64,000 nt of DNA. Origin: Filosporella fistucella (Eukaryota > Ascomycota > Leotiomycetes > Helotiales). The position numbers and the translations under genes are program-made. Of this stretch, positions 34,191-45,031 are shown in pieces; position 1 is the first letter of the stretch, and each line of letters begins with the position of its first letter. The DNA is taken from positions 1,302,001-1,366,000 of the forward strand of contig JAQJZZ010000007.1 in assembly GCA_030077755.1 (NCBI GenBank), written 5' to 3'. The notes under the pieces are model-generated. The model searched no databases and had not been told where the DNA came from. It saw only the letters and a list, made by a program, of their open reading frames with translations.

Positions 34191-34711
34191 GCCAGCAGCG
34201 CGTATGAATGTACATTTTCAATTGAAAGGGTTGGAAATAAAAGTACAAAGGTATCGACTCTCCAGACTTTGGCTCAACCGCGAAACCACGCTGTCGTAGC
34301 AGAATATCCGCCAGTACCCATGCAGCTCCTTTACAATACTAATCCTCAAGCATACCCAAAATGCTCAAATGCCACCTTGCCTCAACCATGCATGCAATCC
34401 TTTTGATAATCCATCAAACATATCCCAAGCAATGCCTTCATACCCATGCACTTCCTCAAGGCCTAGAAGCCAAATTATACACCACTAGCGCCCGCTTTCC
34501 ATTAAACAAAGGCAATCCTTATCCACTTTCCATTGTTAACGACGCAGGCATCTCGTTGGCATGTAAATGCATAAAAATTCCACACTCCAAATATTAATCG
34601 TTCCCTGTACAAGAATAAATTGACCGTGCCATTTCAGAATAATTGGACAGGCAAGAAATAAAGGCATAATTCGTTTCGTCGAATATCCACTCTTGGGGTA
34701 CGTTGACAGTA
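34191..34711. other. convergent intergenic region
   Basis: 3' flanks of the SDR and the HSF-type factor. A 78-codon plus frame at 34361-34597 has no family signal. Confidence 0.4.
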
Positions 34712-36726
34712 TCATTGTAGGCGCTTACGCTTCCTATCTTCTTCTCTCATTTCTTCTTCATTTTCCTCCTCTCTCTCAGCAGTCTCAGCTGGGTTGAGGA
34801 TGTGGGCCATACTACCCCTCCTGGTGGGTGGTCCAGAATTGTCTTTAAAGAGACCAGTTGGGCCTTTATCACGAGATGCGCCCCAAGACCAACTGTTAAG
34901 ATGATCAATGGTATTTCCATTGGTGTAAGGTGGCGTTGTGGGTCTGGAGCCCTCAGTACGGCCCTGGGAGGAGGCAGTTGTAAGTGAATAAGAACTAAAA
35001 CTATCTCTGATGTGTTGATCCTCGCTTATCATGGTTGGCCCTCGTTTAGGAGAAGAGGGCCACTGTGAAGAGGATTGACCAGAAGCAAATGGAGAGGTAT
35101 TTGCTTGCCAACCAGGAACATTACGTATATCGGCCGAAGTGTGGCGTCGAGGAAGATTTGTTGGTGGTGAAGCTACGGTAGCTAGAGGGTGAGGTGGAGG
35201 AGGTGGAGGTGGTGCTTGAGACCGGATTGAGCCAGGCGAGGACTGCGAGGTATTCGCCCCTATTGAACCATATCTTCGAGGAGTTATTGATAGGTGAGAG
35301 GGTACTGGTGGGCGATAGAAGTTCTGTCGAGGAGGCACACCCAGGTTTGGACCTCGACGAGGATCGTCTTGAGGCATTTGACGTGGTGAGACGGGTGCAT
35401 TGTCAAGCGAGAGGTTGGAGAAGTAGGGCCGACTTCCCGAGAATGGAGGCTCAGGGGGGTCCTCGAGAGACCGGATGATTTCAACTTGTCGTTGAATTTC
35501 GGCTTGCATGTTGATGACTACGGCTCAGTTAGTAAGCTGCAGTGCAAACGGAATATGTACTTGCCGTCACGATGCAGAGGTGTTTCTGGGTTCGGAGCTA
35601 GAGACAGGATTGCCCTCGACATATCATGATTGAGCTATGAAAAGTCAACATCAGCTCCACGTCTCTTTTCAATTTTGTGTCTTCGCTGGTAAGATATGTT
35701 ACACACCTGTAGTGAACGGGACAGCGCGTCCATGACAACTTGATTTCTGACATGCATAAATTGAGAATTATCCTCGCTCCTCTGGATTCGAGCATGCATC
35801 TCGTATAGAGTGTGCTCGAGATTCGTCAATCTCGATTCAGTTGATTCTTGCATCATGATTGGTTCTGCCGGAGTGCCAGGTTGCGAAAGTGGAGGTTTCG
35901 GAGCTGAATATGAATCTCTATGAACCAGTGCATGCCTTGATGCTCTACGTTTGATCTCTCGTAGACCAACGAGATCTCCTCGCTTGAAATTGCCATTGCC
36001 ATGTTTAAACTCCCACAAGGGCGATTCAGGTGATCCAGTGTGGAATACATCGCTAACTTGAGGAAATTTAGTGACGGGTTGCAAATGACTTGGGATGGTT
36101 GAACGAACCTTTGTGAAAGCCATACATGTTCAATTGTCGTACAAATGACGAAATATTCGTGTGCTTGAAATATTGGCTGTGCTATGTGAGCTAACATCTC
36201 GGAATGGACGTGCTAGACGTACGAAAGAACTTTTGAGAAGTCATTAGAGGGCGACATGACAAAACTCTCAGCAGAGTTGGACCAGGATATCAAATGCTGT
36301 ATGCTCTGATCCTCCAGCATACTGTTGAAATCAATTAGCAGATGCTACTTGAATTATAAAGTCCAGGATATGAACCTACTTGTACAGCTTGTGAATGAAA
36401 GCTGTTTGTACAACTTTTGGCTGCTGAGCGCCAGCTGCTGCAGCTGCTGCAGCATTTGGCCCTGCCAGACTGCCAGTACTTGGCTGGTCTCCCATCACCA
36501 TCTGATCGTGTCCTCCGTTTGCTTCAGTGTCTGGACTTGTTCGAGAGGGCGGACCCATCGAATTCGTCGCAGGAGGCGTGACGTCCATTGGATCGCCTGG
36601 AGAGGGAGCAGAAGTCTGCAGAGTAGGAGGTTGAAGAATCGGGACTGTTCGAATGGTCGTTTGGTTAGGATCCGGGTCGCTCCTGAAGGGACTCCGTTGC
36701 GCTCGCTCGTCACTTGAATCCATCAT
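34712..36726 (-). CDS. SFL1: HSF-type transcription factor, Sfl1-like
   Basis: Winged-helix HSF-domain DNA-binding factor. Yeast Sfl1 represses flocculation and filamentation genes. Exons are 36726-36380, 36321-36223, 36176-36109, 36056-35707, 35634-35565 and 35517-34712, giving 579 aa. The HSF domain starts at about residue 107 (VVQTAFIHKLYNMLED) and runs through LISWSNSAESFVM, SNDFSKVLSQYFKHTNISS and FVRQLNMYGFHKV to WEFKHGNGNFKRG. It is cut by three short introns. A helical segment after it may oligomerise. The C-terminal half is Pro/Ser-rich with a run of eight prolines, and an Ala run precedes the HSF domain. The intron between exons 5 and 6 keeps frame only with a GCAAGT donor (…PLHRD|VINMQ…). 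Confidence 0.92.
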
Positions 36727-37490
36727 CGGGTTACCTGTTATCAGACATTAGAGTTTGAAGGTGTAGTGCGATCCACCGCAAGAGTTGCAGTGCCGCACGC
36801 GCATGAATTGGAAGTCTGCGAAGAATAGAAACGCACCTCATTTCTTCCCAACTGATACTGTTCGAAACTTGCGGCGGAGGTAATGGGTGAAGCTTCTCTT
36901 TGTCCGAAGTTACTGGTATGTATGCAGCTATCCGCGACCAGGGTTCCAAGGCGTGTGGCCACTTCAGCCTCGCTGCAAGATGCGGAATATAGGGCGTAAG
37001 GATTGGAAGGTTAGCGGGAGGATTTGGGTTACTTTTGCAATAGAGGTGATGTGAGGTAAGGTGAGGTAAGAGAGATAATGAGTGATGCGCGCGACCTCGA
37101 TCGAGTTGATGTTGAGGGATCGTGGGGAGGATGGGCGAGGGGGAGGGTGAGGGTGAGGTGAAGCTTGAGAGCAGTGCAATAATGCAATGCAGCGCAGAAC
37201 AGGATAGAGAAGGTGAGCAGAGGAAAGTGTGTCGGATTCAGCGAATGCCGTATCGAGTGTGCAGTGTGCTTAAAAGGGTCCAGACCTGAAGATGATGTAC
37301 GACAGTCTGTCCGCCAGGTGAGGTGAGGTCCAAGTTAGTGTTAAGTGCTCCGGTCTCCACTCCGCGATTCTCTTGCGCTGCAGAATCAGGCCAAAAAAAG
37401 GGGTCCTCTCCTTGTTGCTGGGAATGACGATGATGATAAAGTAACAAGCACCAAGAGCAGGCATGCGAAATGCATGCGATGCGATCCAGA

Positions 37491-37512
37491 CTCGATTCGA
37501 TTCGATTCGATG
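37491..37512. repeat. CGATT pentanucleotide microsatellite
   Basis: About four copies of CGATT in tandem in noncoding DNA upstream of the Sfl1-like gene. Confidence 0.8.
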
Positions 37513-37720
37513 GCTGTAAGATTTAATGGGACGAGCGATTCGAACTCAGCGACAACAGACGAACGAGTTGCAGCTTCTCCAGGGCAAATTTGCGGTATCA
37601 CGGCTGGGACCTTTTTGAGAAACGAGGGGGAGGAATGCTGGTCTGTCGTCTTCCATAGGCAGGTGGTTCACCTACCCCTACGCATAAGGAATTGGAAATG
37701 GAAATGCAGGCAGGACGAAG

Positions 37721-37792
37721 CCAGAACCAGAATCAGAGCCAAAGCCAAAGCTAAAGCCAGATCCTGAACCAAGGAGAGAACCAGAACCAGGG
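37721..37792. repeat. degenerate hexanucleotide tract (AGAACC/AAAGCC)
   Basis: Roughly 70 bases with period six, built from AGAACC, AGAGCC and AAAGCC variants. It is an imperfect microsatellite in noncoding DNA. Confidence 0.65.
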
Positions 37793-38085
37793 ACTGCTGA
37801 GCGGCGAGGGCCAATTTTCAATGTCCATCCCACCACAGAACAATGCCAGATCACGGTTAAACTTCGAGAAGGGGTTGAGAAGGGCAGTCAACCCGACGAG
37901 ACAAGCGTGAGAAAGGACCGAGCAAGGCCTGAGCGCCAGGAAAGACAGGGCAAAGCAAGCTGGGTGTGGAGAAGAACGGCCCTCAAGTGCTTTACAAGTA
38001 GATGAAGAAAAAGCTTCGACCCCTTATCACAATGCTCACATCATACAGCCGGTGGCATGTGAAACAACAATATCATACAGCTTGT

Positions 38086-38121
38086 GCTGTAAGAGCTGTA
38101 GGAGCTGTAAGAGCTGCAGGA
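38086..38121. repeat. 9-mer tandem repeat, four copies
   Basis: Units GCTGTAAGA, GCTGTAGGA, GCTGTAAGA and GCTGCAGGA follow each other without spacing. Confidence 0.8.
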
Positions 38122-38474
38122 AGTCGAGAGCCTCAAAATAGAAATATATTATTGTCTGCCGCTGACGATCTGTGGGAGAATGGCATGTCGGATCGTCCGC
38201 CACTTGAACAAACTGCCCTGTCGAGCCTGTGCTGTACGGACTTTACTGTATGTAGTTGCTCCAGGGGAGGCATGGAATTCGGCACTCCGCACAACCAGAA
38301 CCAGATCAAGATCAGACCTGAGCCTTGCACGACTACCTACAATTATGGCGACGACCGCAACCATTTCGGCTGCATTGAATAACGCCCACTCTTGCCCCTC
38401 GTACTCGTGCAAAAGATTCGCCCCCCATACAGTACGAGTACAGTATCTGCTCGGGAAATAAAAAAGCACAACTT

Positions 38475-38487
38475 GAAATTTCTCGAA
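38475..38487. promoter_or_regulatory. heat-shock-element-like GAA/TTC array
   Basis: GAA, TTC and GAA alternate with exact two-base spacers (GAAATTTCTCGAA), the consensus arrangement for HSF trimers. It lies about 1.75 kb from both flanking start codons, so target and function are uncertain. Confidence 0.35.
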
Positions 38488-40235
38488 TTCGTGTTCCCAG
38501 AGACATAATCAGTCAGCCTCCAGCAAAATAATGATAACATAATTGGACCATCGTCTTCTTTTTCTCGAATCTATTGGCCGATCGGCTTGCTGATGTTGGT
38601 CAGGTTTCAGCTGAAGGCAAATCTACTGATCAACCGTGCCTGGCTGAAGCTCCATGAAGCAGGAAAGCCAGAATCGATATATATCACGGCTGATATAGAT
38701 GTGCCAAATGTGCCAGATCAAGTATCATCCAGACGCTTCATAGTTGGGCACGGGAACTGAAGGATTGCCAGCCTTGCGCGCCGGAACGTCTGTGACGGCT
38801 CGTTTTACCAATAGGATCACACCCTTCAGCTGGAATGTAATTATTCCAATATTTCGTTCCGTTCAAACAGTACTTCGGCTGAGACTTGGGGGCGGCGAAC
38901 GTGGAAGTTGCTGCCGAACAATCATAGCCTTGTACAGCAGCTTAGTGGTCAGAACAGAATAAATGTCCGATGTATTGTTCCTTCGGAAGATTGTTACAAT
39001 CACTGAAGACCTTCTACATCAGTCGCTTGAGCTGATCATTTCAGGTCATTCAATTGTCCGCTTTCGTCAATTTAAGCTTGGAAGCACCACAATTTTTTCT
39101 GGATAAATGGCTCAGTCCCTGCAATGAATGTTGATTGAGCAGGATATCGTGATATTGGTGCATCGATAGTCGAATATGCACTGACGATGGCGGTGCTGAT
39201 TACAGCTGCCATCGGTTGCATTATTTCAATCGCTGAGCGACAAAAGTTTTGCAGGACTCAGCCTCCTTACCGAGTACCCTTTCATCTGAAGCTGTATATT
39301 TATAGATTGCAGTTGAAGCTGAAACACATGAGCTCATCATTGGTTTCCTTGGTAATAATACCCCACATTATCTATTAAGACGTTGAAGTTTTTGGTATAG
39401 GTTGGGGGTAGCTTTTAGTAGGTAGGTGATTTGGGGAATGCGGGGGCGATAGACGTAAGGTAGCCTTGCTGATGTGGAAATAAAATGAAGCTGAACATTT
39501 GATCAAGCGCGAAATACTGAAAAAGTGTGCATCTCGTACATGCGTGGAGAGTAGCATGTATAGCACCGTTACATCCAAAGAAGTAAATGAAAAGCTCCTC
39601 TGGATCAAGTGGTCCAGACAGATCTGAGGATATAATTTACGGCCGTAGTCACGCTTTCTGAAAGCGTTAAGCGGAGTTATCTCCATTGTGGGCTTTACGA
39701 TGGACCCCCTCAAATGATGGTATTAGATCGTTCTCGTGTGTTTGAAACGAGATAATTCAATAGAACGCAACCAAAGTTGAGGGATAATGGTCAAGAACTT
39801 TTAGCACAATTGTTCTTGGTGAACTTCGGTATATTGCAATATAATGCGGAGGGTGCTGGAAGGCTTGTGCTTGTGCCTGTGCTCGTGGCAGCCAGCAGCC
39901 CTTGCTCGCCCTCGCTTAGAGTCCCGGAATTGCAACCGCCACCCCCCTTTCACAATTGCACTGGTCACACAACGACCTTCCATTCCATTCAAGGTTGGCT
40001 GGCATCTATTCAAGACAGGCTCCATCCGAGATCACTCCCGAGGAATGAATCCAAACCCAAGTACTCATGTCCAATCATCAATTGTCCAGCCATCAAACGT
40101 TTCGTCTAGGAGCCCGTAATTAACTGCCACCGAATCGCCCGAATGCTCGATGCGAGCTCAGGCACATGAGGCAACACATGAAAGGTCCTAGCTGCCTATT
40201 GGTGATTCAAACAGAGGCTATCCATATCGTTTGCA

Positions 40236-42441
40236 ATGGACGCAAATTCGGGATCAAGGCTTGCACAACATATATCTTCCCTGAAACACGAAGACGGGCA
40301 GCTGGACACAGCTACCCGCGCCATTGAGTAATATCAAACCACCTACTTTCATATTTTCGGCCCACGCTAACGTGTTTGCAGACTGAATAATTTGGTTCGA
40401 TGCCTCACGGATGATGAGCTTCGCGGGCTTCGTATTCAGCTCAATGGAAAAATATTACCAAATGATATGGTTGCACGTCTTCCAATGGAATTGATTGTAC
40501 TTATTGGCCGGTATTTAGATCCCGAAGATATCCTTCGCTTTCGCCGGGTGTCAAAACTCTGGAACATGAAGCTATCTTCGTCGGAGTACTGCTCATGTAT
40601 GAATGAGTGCCATTTCCCTCTGCAGTGGCAGAAGTACTGCAAGTCCATGGCCGGCGCAAAGCGAAATACTGGCAACGCAATAAGTTGGTTCCAAGAAGCC
40701 GCCCTCAGCGAAGCTCGAAGATCTCACGGTAGATATTCTTCAATGTCAATACATCACCAACACCCTCGAATAAAAGCTCATGGATATTGCAAGGGAAGGG
40801 TAGCGTTAATGGTAAATAATTACACCATAGAGGTGAAAATCCTTCAGAGCAATAGTTCCAGATATTTCGTAGAGCCAAATAGAGAAAAACTCTTTCCATG
40901 GAAGCTCTCAGACCGGTATCTTCTGGCGACAAACGTTCGGTCGTGAGTACTCAATCCTCTTTACAAGCTAGTGAATAGACTGACGTGAATGAGGCATACT
41001 GTTCTGATATGGCCCCTTGATGATGAGCAAGAGATGATACAACTTCACATGCCTAATAAGGTAGATCATGTGAATGCTCTTGGCAGCCGCATTGTAATAG
41101 TCACGTCTTCTAATGAGATCTTTACCTGCGAAGTGGGCAAACCCTTGAAACCTGTTAATACCTGCGGTCCGGATGAGGGTTTAAAGAGATTTCTCGGAGC
41201 TTCAACGGAGGTTTTCTTTCACCCCGACGAACCAGGTAAGTGTCTCATGCTGATTTAGGGTTATCAGTCTTGATACCTATGAGGGCCTTCCTTCCTTCCT
41301 GCCCCTCCTTCTCCTCCTACTCCTTCTCCACCAGCATCTGGGATGCAAAAGCGGTGCTGTTGTTCAAAGTCATTCTCGGTGTCGTCTTTTAATTCTGAGT
41401 GGTGTGTCTTCCGACAAAGAGTCCGATATCAAATGTCTACATGTATCCCAAATTCTCATCTGAGGTAACAATGCAAGATTAAGCGCTCATTATATTACCT
41501 AAAGAGCCAGCATTATAGAGTTAGTAGTGCACTGCATGAAATGCTAACAGATTTACAGAATGCTTGTTCATTCTTTACGGTACTAGTCAAGACTATACCG
41601 ACGACGATTTATGTAAAGCAAGGCTGACGGTAGAGAAAGTGCATCCAATCAATCCGGAATTAAACTCAATCCGACATCTTCATCTCACTAGAAAGATACT
41701 CAATCGACACCCTTCTCCCTTTGCAGATTCTTTGTTCCACCCAGGCGTGCTTCCATTGGAAGAAGGATCTTTTGGGTTCTACAATTTAGATTCGTTCGTT
41801 GTAGAGGACCATAGTCTCCATTCAGCTGATTCCAAGGATTCACATGACGAAAATATGATGAAATTTGGCAGTGTCGTCAAATTCGACATCCATACATTGA
41901 CTTTCGACATCCAACACTACAAAATACCAAAGGACCATGAGGTCGCCGTTCCAGGTAGAACCGTTCTCGTGAGCCAGGTCTTTTGCTGGCGAGGGCAGGT
42001 CATCATCCCTCTGTGTAGTGATGAATCTGAGCCCAGTATACAAGGTGAGCACGCATATTAATTTATCTTACGGTACGAGTGTTAAGCTAACATTGCGAAG
42101 GTGTCTCGAACAGCCTTGTTCTAGCCATCAACAGACAGAAGAAGGTAAAGCAGGTAAAGCAGGTAAATCAGAACGAGATGTTCCCGTGGTATGGAAAAGA
42201 CGGGATCGACGATAGGAAAATCCACTTCTCGGAGATGGGTACAGCTTCCCAGGAGCATGGCGTCGCGTACTGTTGGAGTGGAGCTACGCAACTTTTAGAG
42301 GTGAACGAGTCAGGTTATGAGTTCGAGGAAGGGGTGGAACATTCTCGTATGGTTGTTGAAGGGGATGACGATTTCGTTGTGATGTTTGGAACTTTTGGCT
42401 ATGTGGTTTGGTGCTTCAACAAGGATATTCAGCTACCGTAA
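40236..42441 (+). CDS. F-box protein
   Basis: Probable substrate receptor of an SCF ubiquitin ligase. Exons 40236-40327, 40382-40942, 40994-41235, 41559-42044 and 42101-42441 give 573 aa. The F-box is clear at about residues 55-85 (LPMELIVLIGRYLDPEDILRFRRVSKLWN). The rest may fold as a beta-propeller-like repeat region with recurring hydrophobic strands (HTVLIWPLDD, SRIVIVTSSNEIF, YVVWCFNKDIQLP), but I see no clean WD or Kelch signature. The third intron is 323 bases, much longer than its neighbours. The last exon holds an in-frame tandem GTAAAGCAG repeat encoding VKQVKQVNQ. Substrate unknown. Confidence 0.85.
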
Positions 42442-42749
42442 GCTGACCTAATTCCGGATACTGGAAGTTGAACGGATAAAAAGATCATTATGCCACAATG
42501 AGATGCTAACTTGCATTCTCACTTGCAGTTGATATTTCATAATTAACAATGAAAGCTGTGAAGTAGAATGTCAGCGTGTGAACTCGTGCACAAATAATCA
42601 TCACTTGGCATAAACACCTAGCCCATTCGTGTTATGCTCTATATCTTCATTCGAGTAACAGACTGAACTGATCTTTAATAGTCATACAAGTCTTCAATCT
42701 AGCATTGGTGACCCCTAATCTAAATCTGTGTTCAACGGTCGCCATCCTT
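42442..42749. other. short convergent spacer
   Basis: 3' flanks of the F-box and ketoreductase genes. No gene is seen. Confidence 0.4.
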
Positions 42750-43985
42750 TCAAGAAACAGACTTCAAGCTCTTCACCAAGTCCACGATACTATCCTCCAA
42801 AGTTCTGAACTTAATACCTAACACCTCAACCGTCCGACTATTATCGAACTTATAAACGCCATCCTTTGGATAATCGCCTCCCTTCACATCCTTGCCTGGC
42901 AACTCGCTCTCATACTCGGGGAAGTTCTTCCTAATGATCTCAGCAATCTCCTTGTTGCTGAAATAGCCTGCAGTGATGAAGAATCGCTTGTCCGCTGCTT
43001 CAGGCACCTCGATAGCTTTCACGTGGGCTAGTGCTAGATCTCTAACATCTACCCACAAGAAGACACCTGTCTCTGCGATCTCTGACTTCATCTGGCCGGT
43101 AATGAGATTTCGTACACGTTGGTTGGAGGTGTTGAGGGCGTCTAGACTGTTGAGGTAATGTACGATAGGTCCAAGTACGAGAGGAGGACACATGGTACTA
43201 ATAGTGAAATTTGGCTTTTCCTTCTGCTCAAACTCCCAAGCTGCCTTTTCAGCAAAGGTTTTGGAAGCACGATATCCTGACGAAGGATCCTTCAGTGCTT
43301 GCTCAAGCGTGATAGGATTCCAGTCTTTCTCCGAGTAGACATAGCCTGGTGCAGTTCCTTTTGAGCCATCGACGATGGAGGCGAAAGACGAAGTAATCAC
43401 GACATGTTTTACCGAGGGAGCATTTTTCTTGATTGCCTTTAAGATACCGGTTGTGCCAATGATGGCAGGGTCGAGGAGATCTTTCTTGGTATCTGTTACA
43501 TTCTGCAGATATAATAATTAGTATTTGGTTTTTCAACAGACCTGGCACGATTAGGAGGGATCCCGAAGCCGGCGGGAACCTATTACCCGGAAAGGCGGCA
43601 AAAGTTTCGACCTGCCGGCCTCGAATTAAACAGGGAGAAACATACAAAGTGAAATGGAGAAGCAGTGTGAATGACGGCTTCTAGTCCCTCAATCTTGACT
43701 GCCTCATCGAAAGCACCCTCCTTCGCAATATCCTCTACGATCTTGAAATCGAGCTTCGAGGTGGGAGTATCTGGGTGTGCTTGCTTGATTTTGTCTGCCT
43801 TTTCCTGCGAACGAACGGTTGTTGTAACTGAATGCCCATGCTCGAGCAGGATGTCGAGAACGTGGGCAGCAATGAAGCCGCTGCCACCTGGAAAATTGTC
43901 AAATTTTGTTGCGATAGTGGGGTAACGCGGGGCAGAATCAATGGTGTGGAGGGGTAGACAAACCAGTAAGAAGAACTTTCGTCAT
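42750..43985 (-). CDS. extended SDR, Gre2/dihydroflavonol-reductase-like ketoreductase
   Basis: NADPH-dependent aldehyde or ketone reductase of the extended SDR family (yeast Gre2 reduces methylglyoxal and other carbonyls). Exons are 43985-43964, 43887-43646 and 43502-42750, giving 338 aa. The Rossmann motif TGGSGFIAAHV is split by the first intron; the conserved VIHTASPFHF follows. The catalytic Ser is in VITSSFASIV and the Tyr-Lys pair in YRASK. PPLVLGPIVH is typical of the family. The start ATG gives MTKVLLTG, the expected first beta strand. Substrate is unknown. Confidence 0.92.
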
Positions 43986-45031
43986 TTTCGGATTGATTTT
44001 CTGCGTGAGAGTGATTTGAAGTGAAAAGTATATGGGTATGTCCCGGCGGAAGTATTCACGACGAAAGATCGAAGCACAATGGGCGGGGGAAAGGGTTTTA
44101 TTATTTTCGATGCAGCAGGAGGCAGCACGCGTTGCAACGGATAATCAACGGGGAGGGAGCTCCCAAACGCAAACGTCATTTATCGACAAGCCACATCCAT
44201 GTTCTACCCCCATTGTAACAACGATAGTGTGACCCAGACGCCTTCATTATGCTTAATCTACCTGCTAATCGACTATCACAACTGGGATATGCCACCAATA
44301 TTGTGCCGGGTCTGGACCTGGGGGTGGATTTGACCGTTGTAGACAAATCAGGATCAACTTGACTATGCCGGTGAGCGTCGAATGATTCGAAAAACCACTC
44401 GGAATTGTGCAGCTACAGTCCACCTTGACGACCTCTTTCGATTCGTCATATTACACACTGTTGCGTCAACCATGCCAGGACTATTTGTGTATTGGTGGCG
44501 CTTCGGCGATAAACTTATCGCCGCTTCCCTGCTCTAATAACTCCGAGCTCAGAAAGCGAATTGTGACAATGCTAGGGGAAAAAACACAATATGCACTTCT
44601 CTTGTCTGAGAACGTACTCTGGCTGTCCGGAGCAGAAAGATTTCTTTTTCGAAGATCTCAATTCGATGCCTGATGGCTTGATGTTCATATAGTTGTTCAG
44701 GGCACCTGCACCACCGCACACCCTGGATTCATAGAATTAGAATTAATCACATTGGTATAAGGATGAAGAAGCTCGAGTAAGCCTTCTGTATATAGACGCG
44801 AACCACTCTTTGTATCATTCTGTCTACAATAACCACTAATTACTCGACACCTCCTCAGTCTACTATACATTTGCCATTCTGTATCTTATACTATCAAAGT
44901 CAATGCAAAATGAAAAGCTATACTGCAATTGGTATCTACAATGCAGAGCGCTCAAACCATCTCCTAACGCCACCGCTCAAATGAGAGATATAAACAATGT
45001 GCCATGCCGTCCGAGTATTACCGCTGACACC
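43986..45031. other. intergenic region, no supported gene
   Basis: Upstream DNA of the ketoreductase and the 3' flank of the exchanger gene. An 88-codon plus frame at 44407-44673 has no family signal. Confidence 0.4.

Larger units (their letters stand above)
36727..40235. promoter_or_regulatory. 3.5 kb divergent upstream region with simple repeats
   Basis: The longest gene-free stretch of the window, between the divergent Sfl1-like and F-box genes. It holds a CGATT pentamer tract (37491-37512), a degenerate hexamer tract (37721-37792), a four-copy 9-mer (38086-38121) and a heat-shock-element-like GAA/TTC array (38475-38487). Open frames such as 38002-38382 (126 codons) look repeat-derived and match nothing I know. 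A long leader or a noncoding transcript is possible. Confidence 0.45.

Noticed and set aside
37345..37767. 140-codon plus-strand open frame
   Set aside because: Its C-terminal half is translated microsatellite (Arg/Lys/Ala repeats), and there is no start context or homologue-like core.
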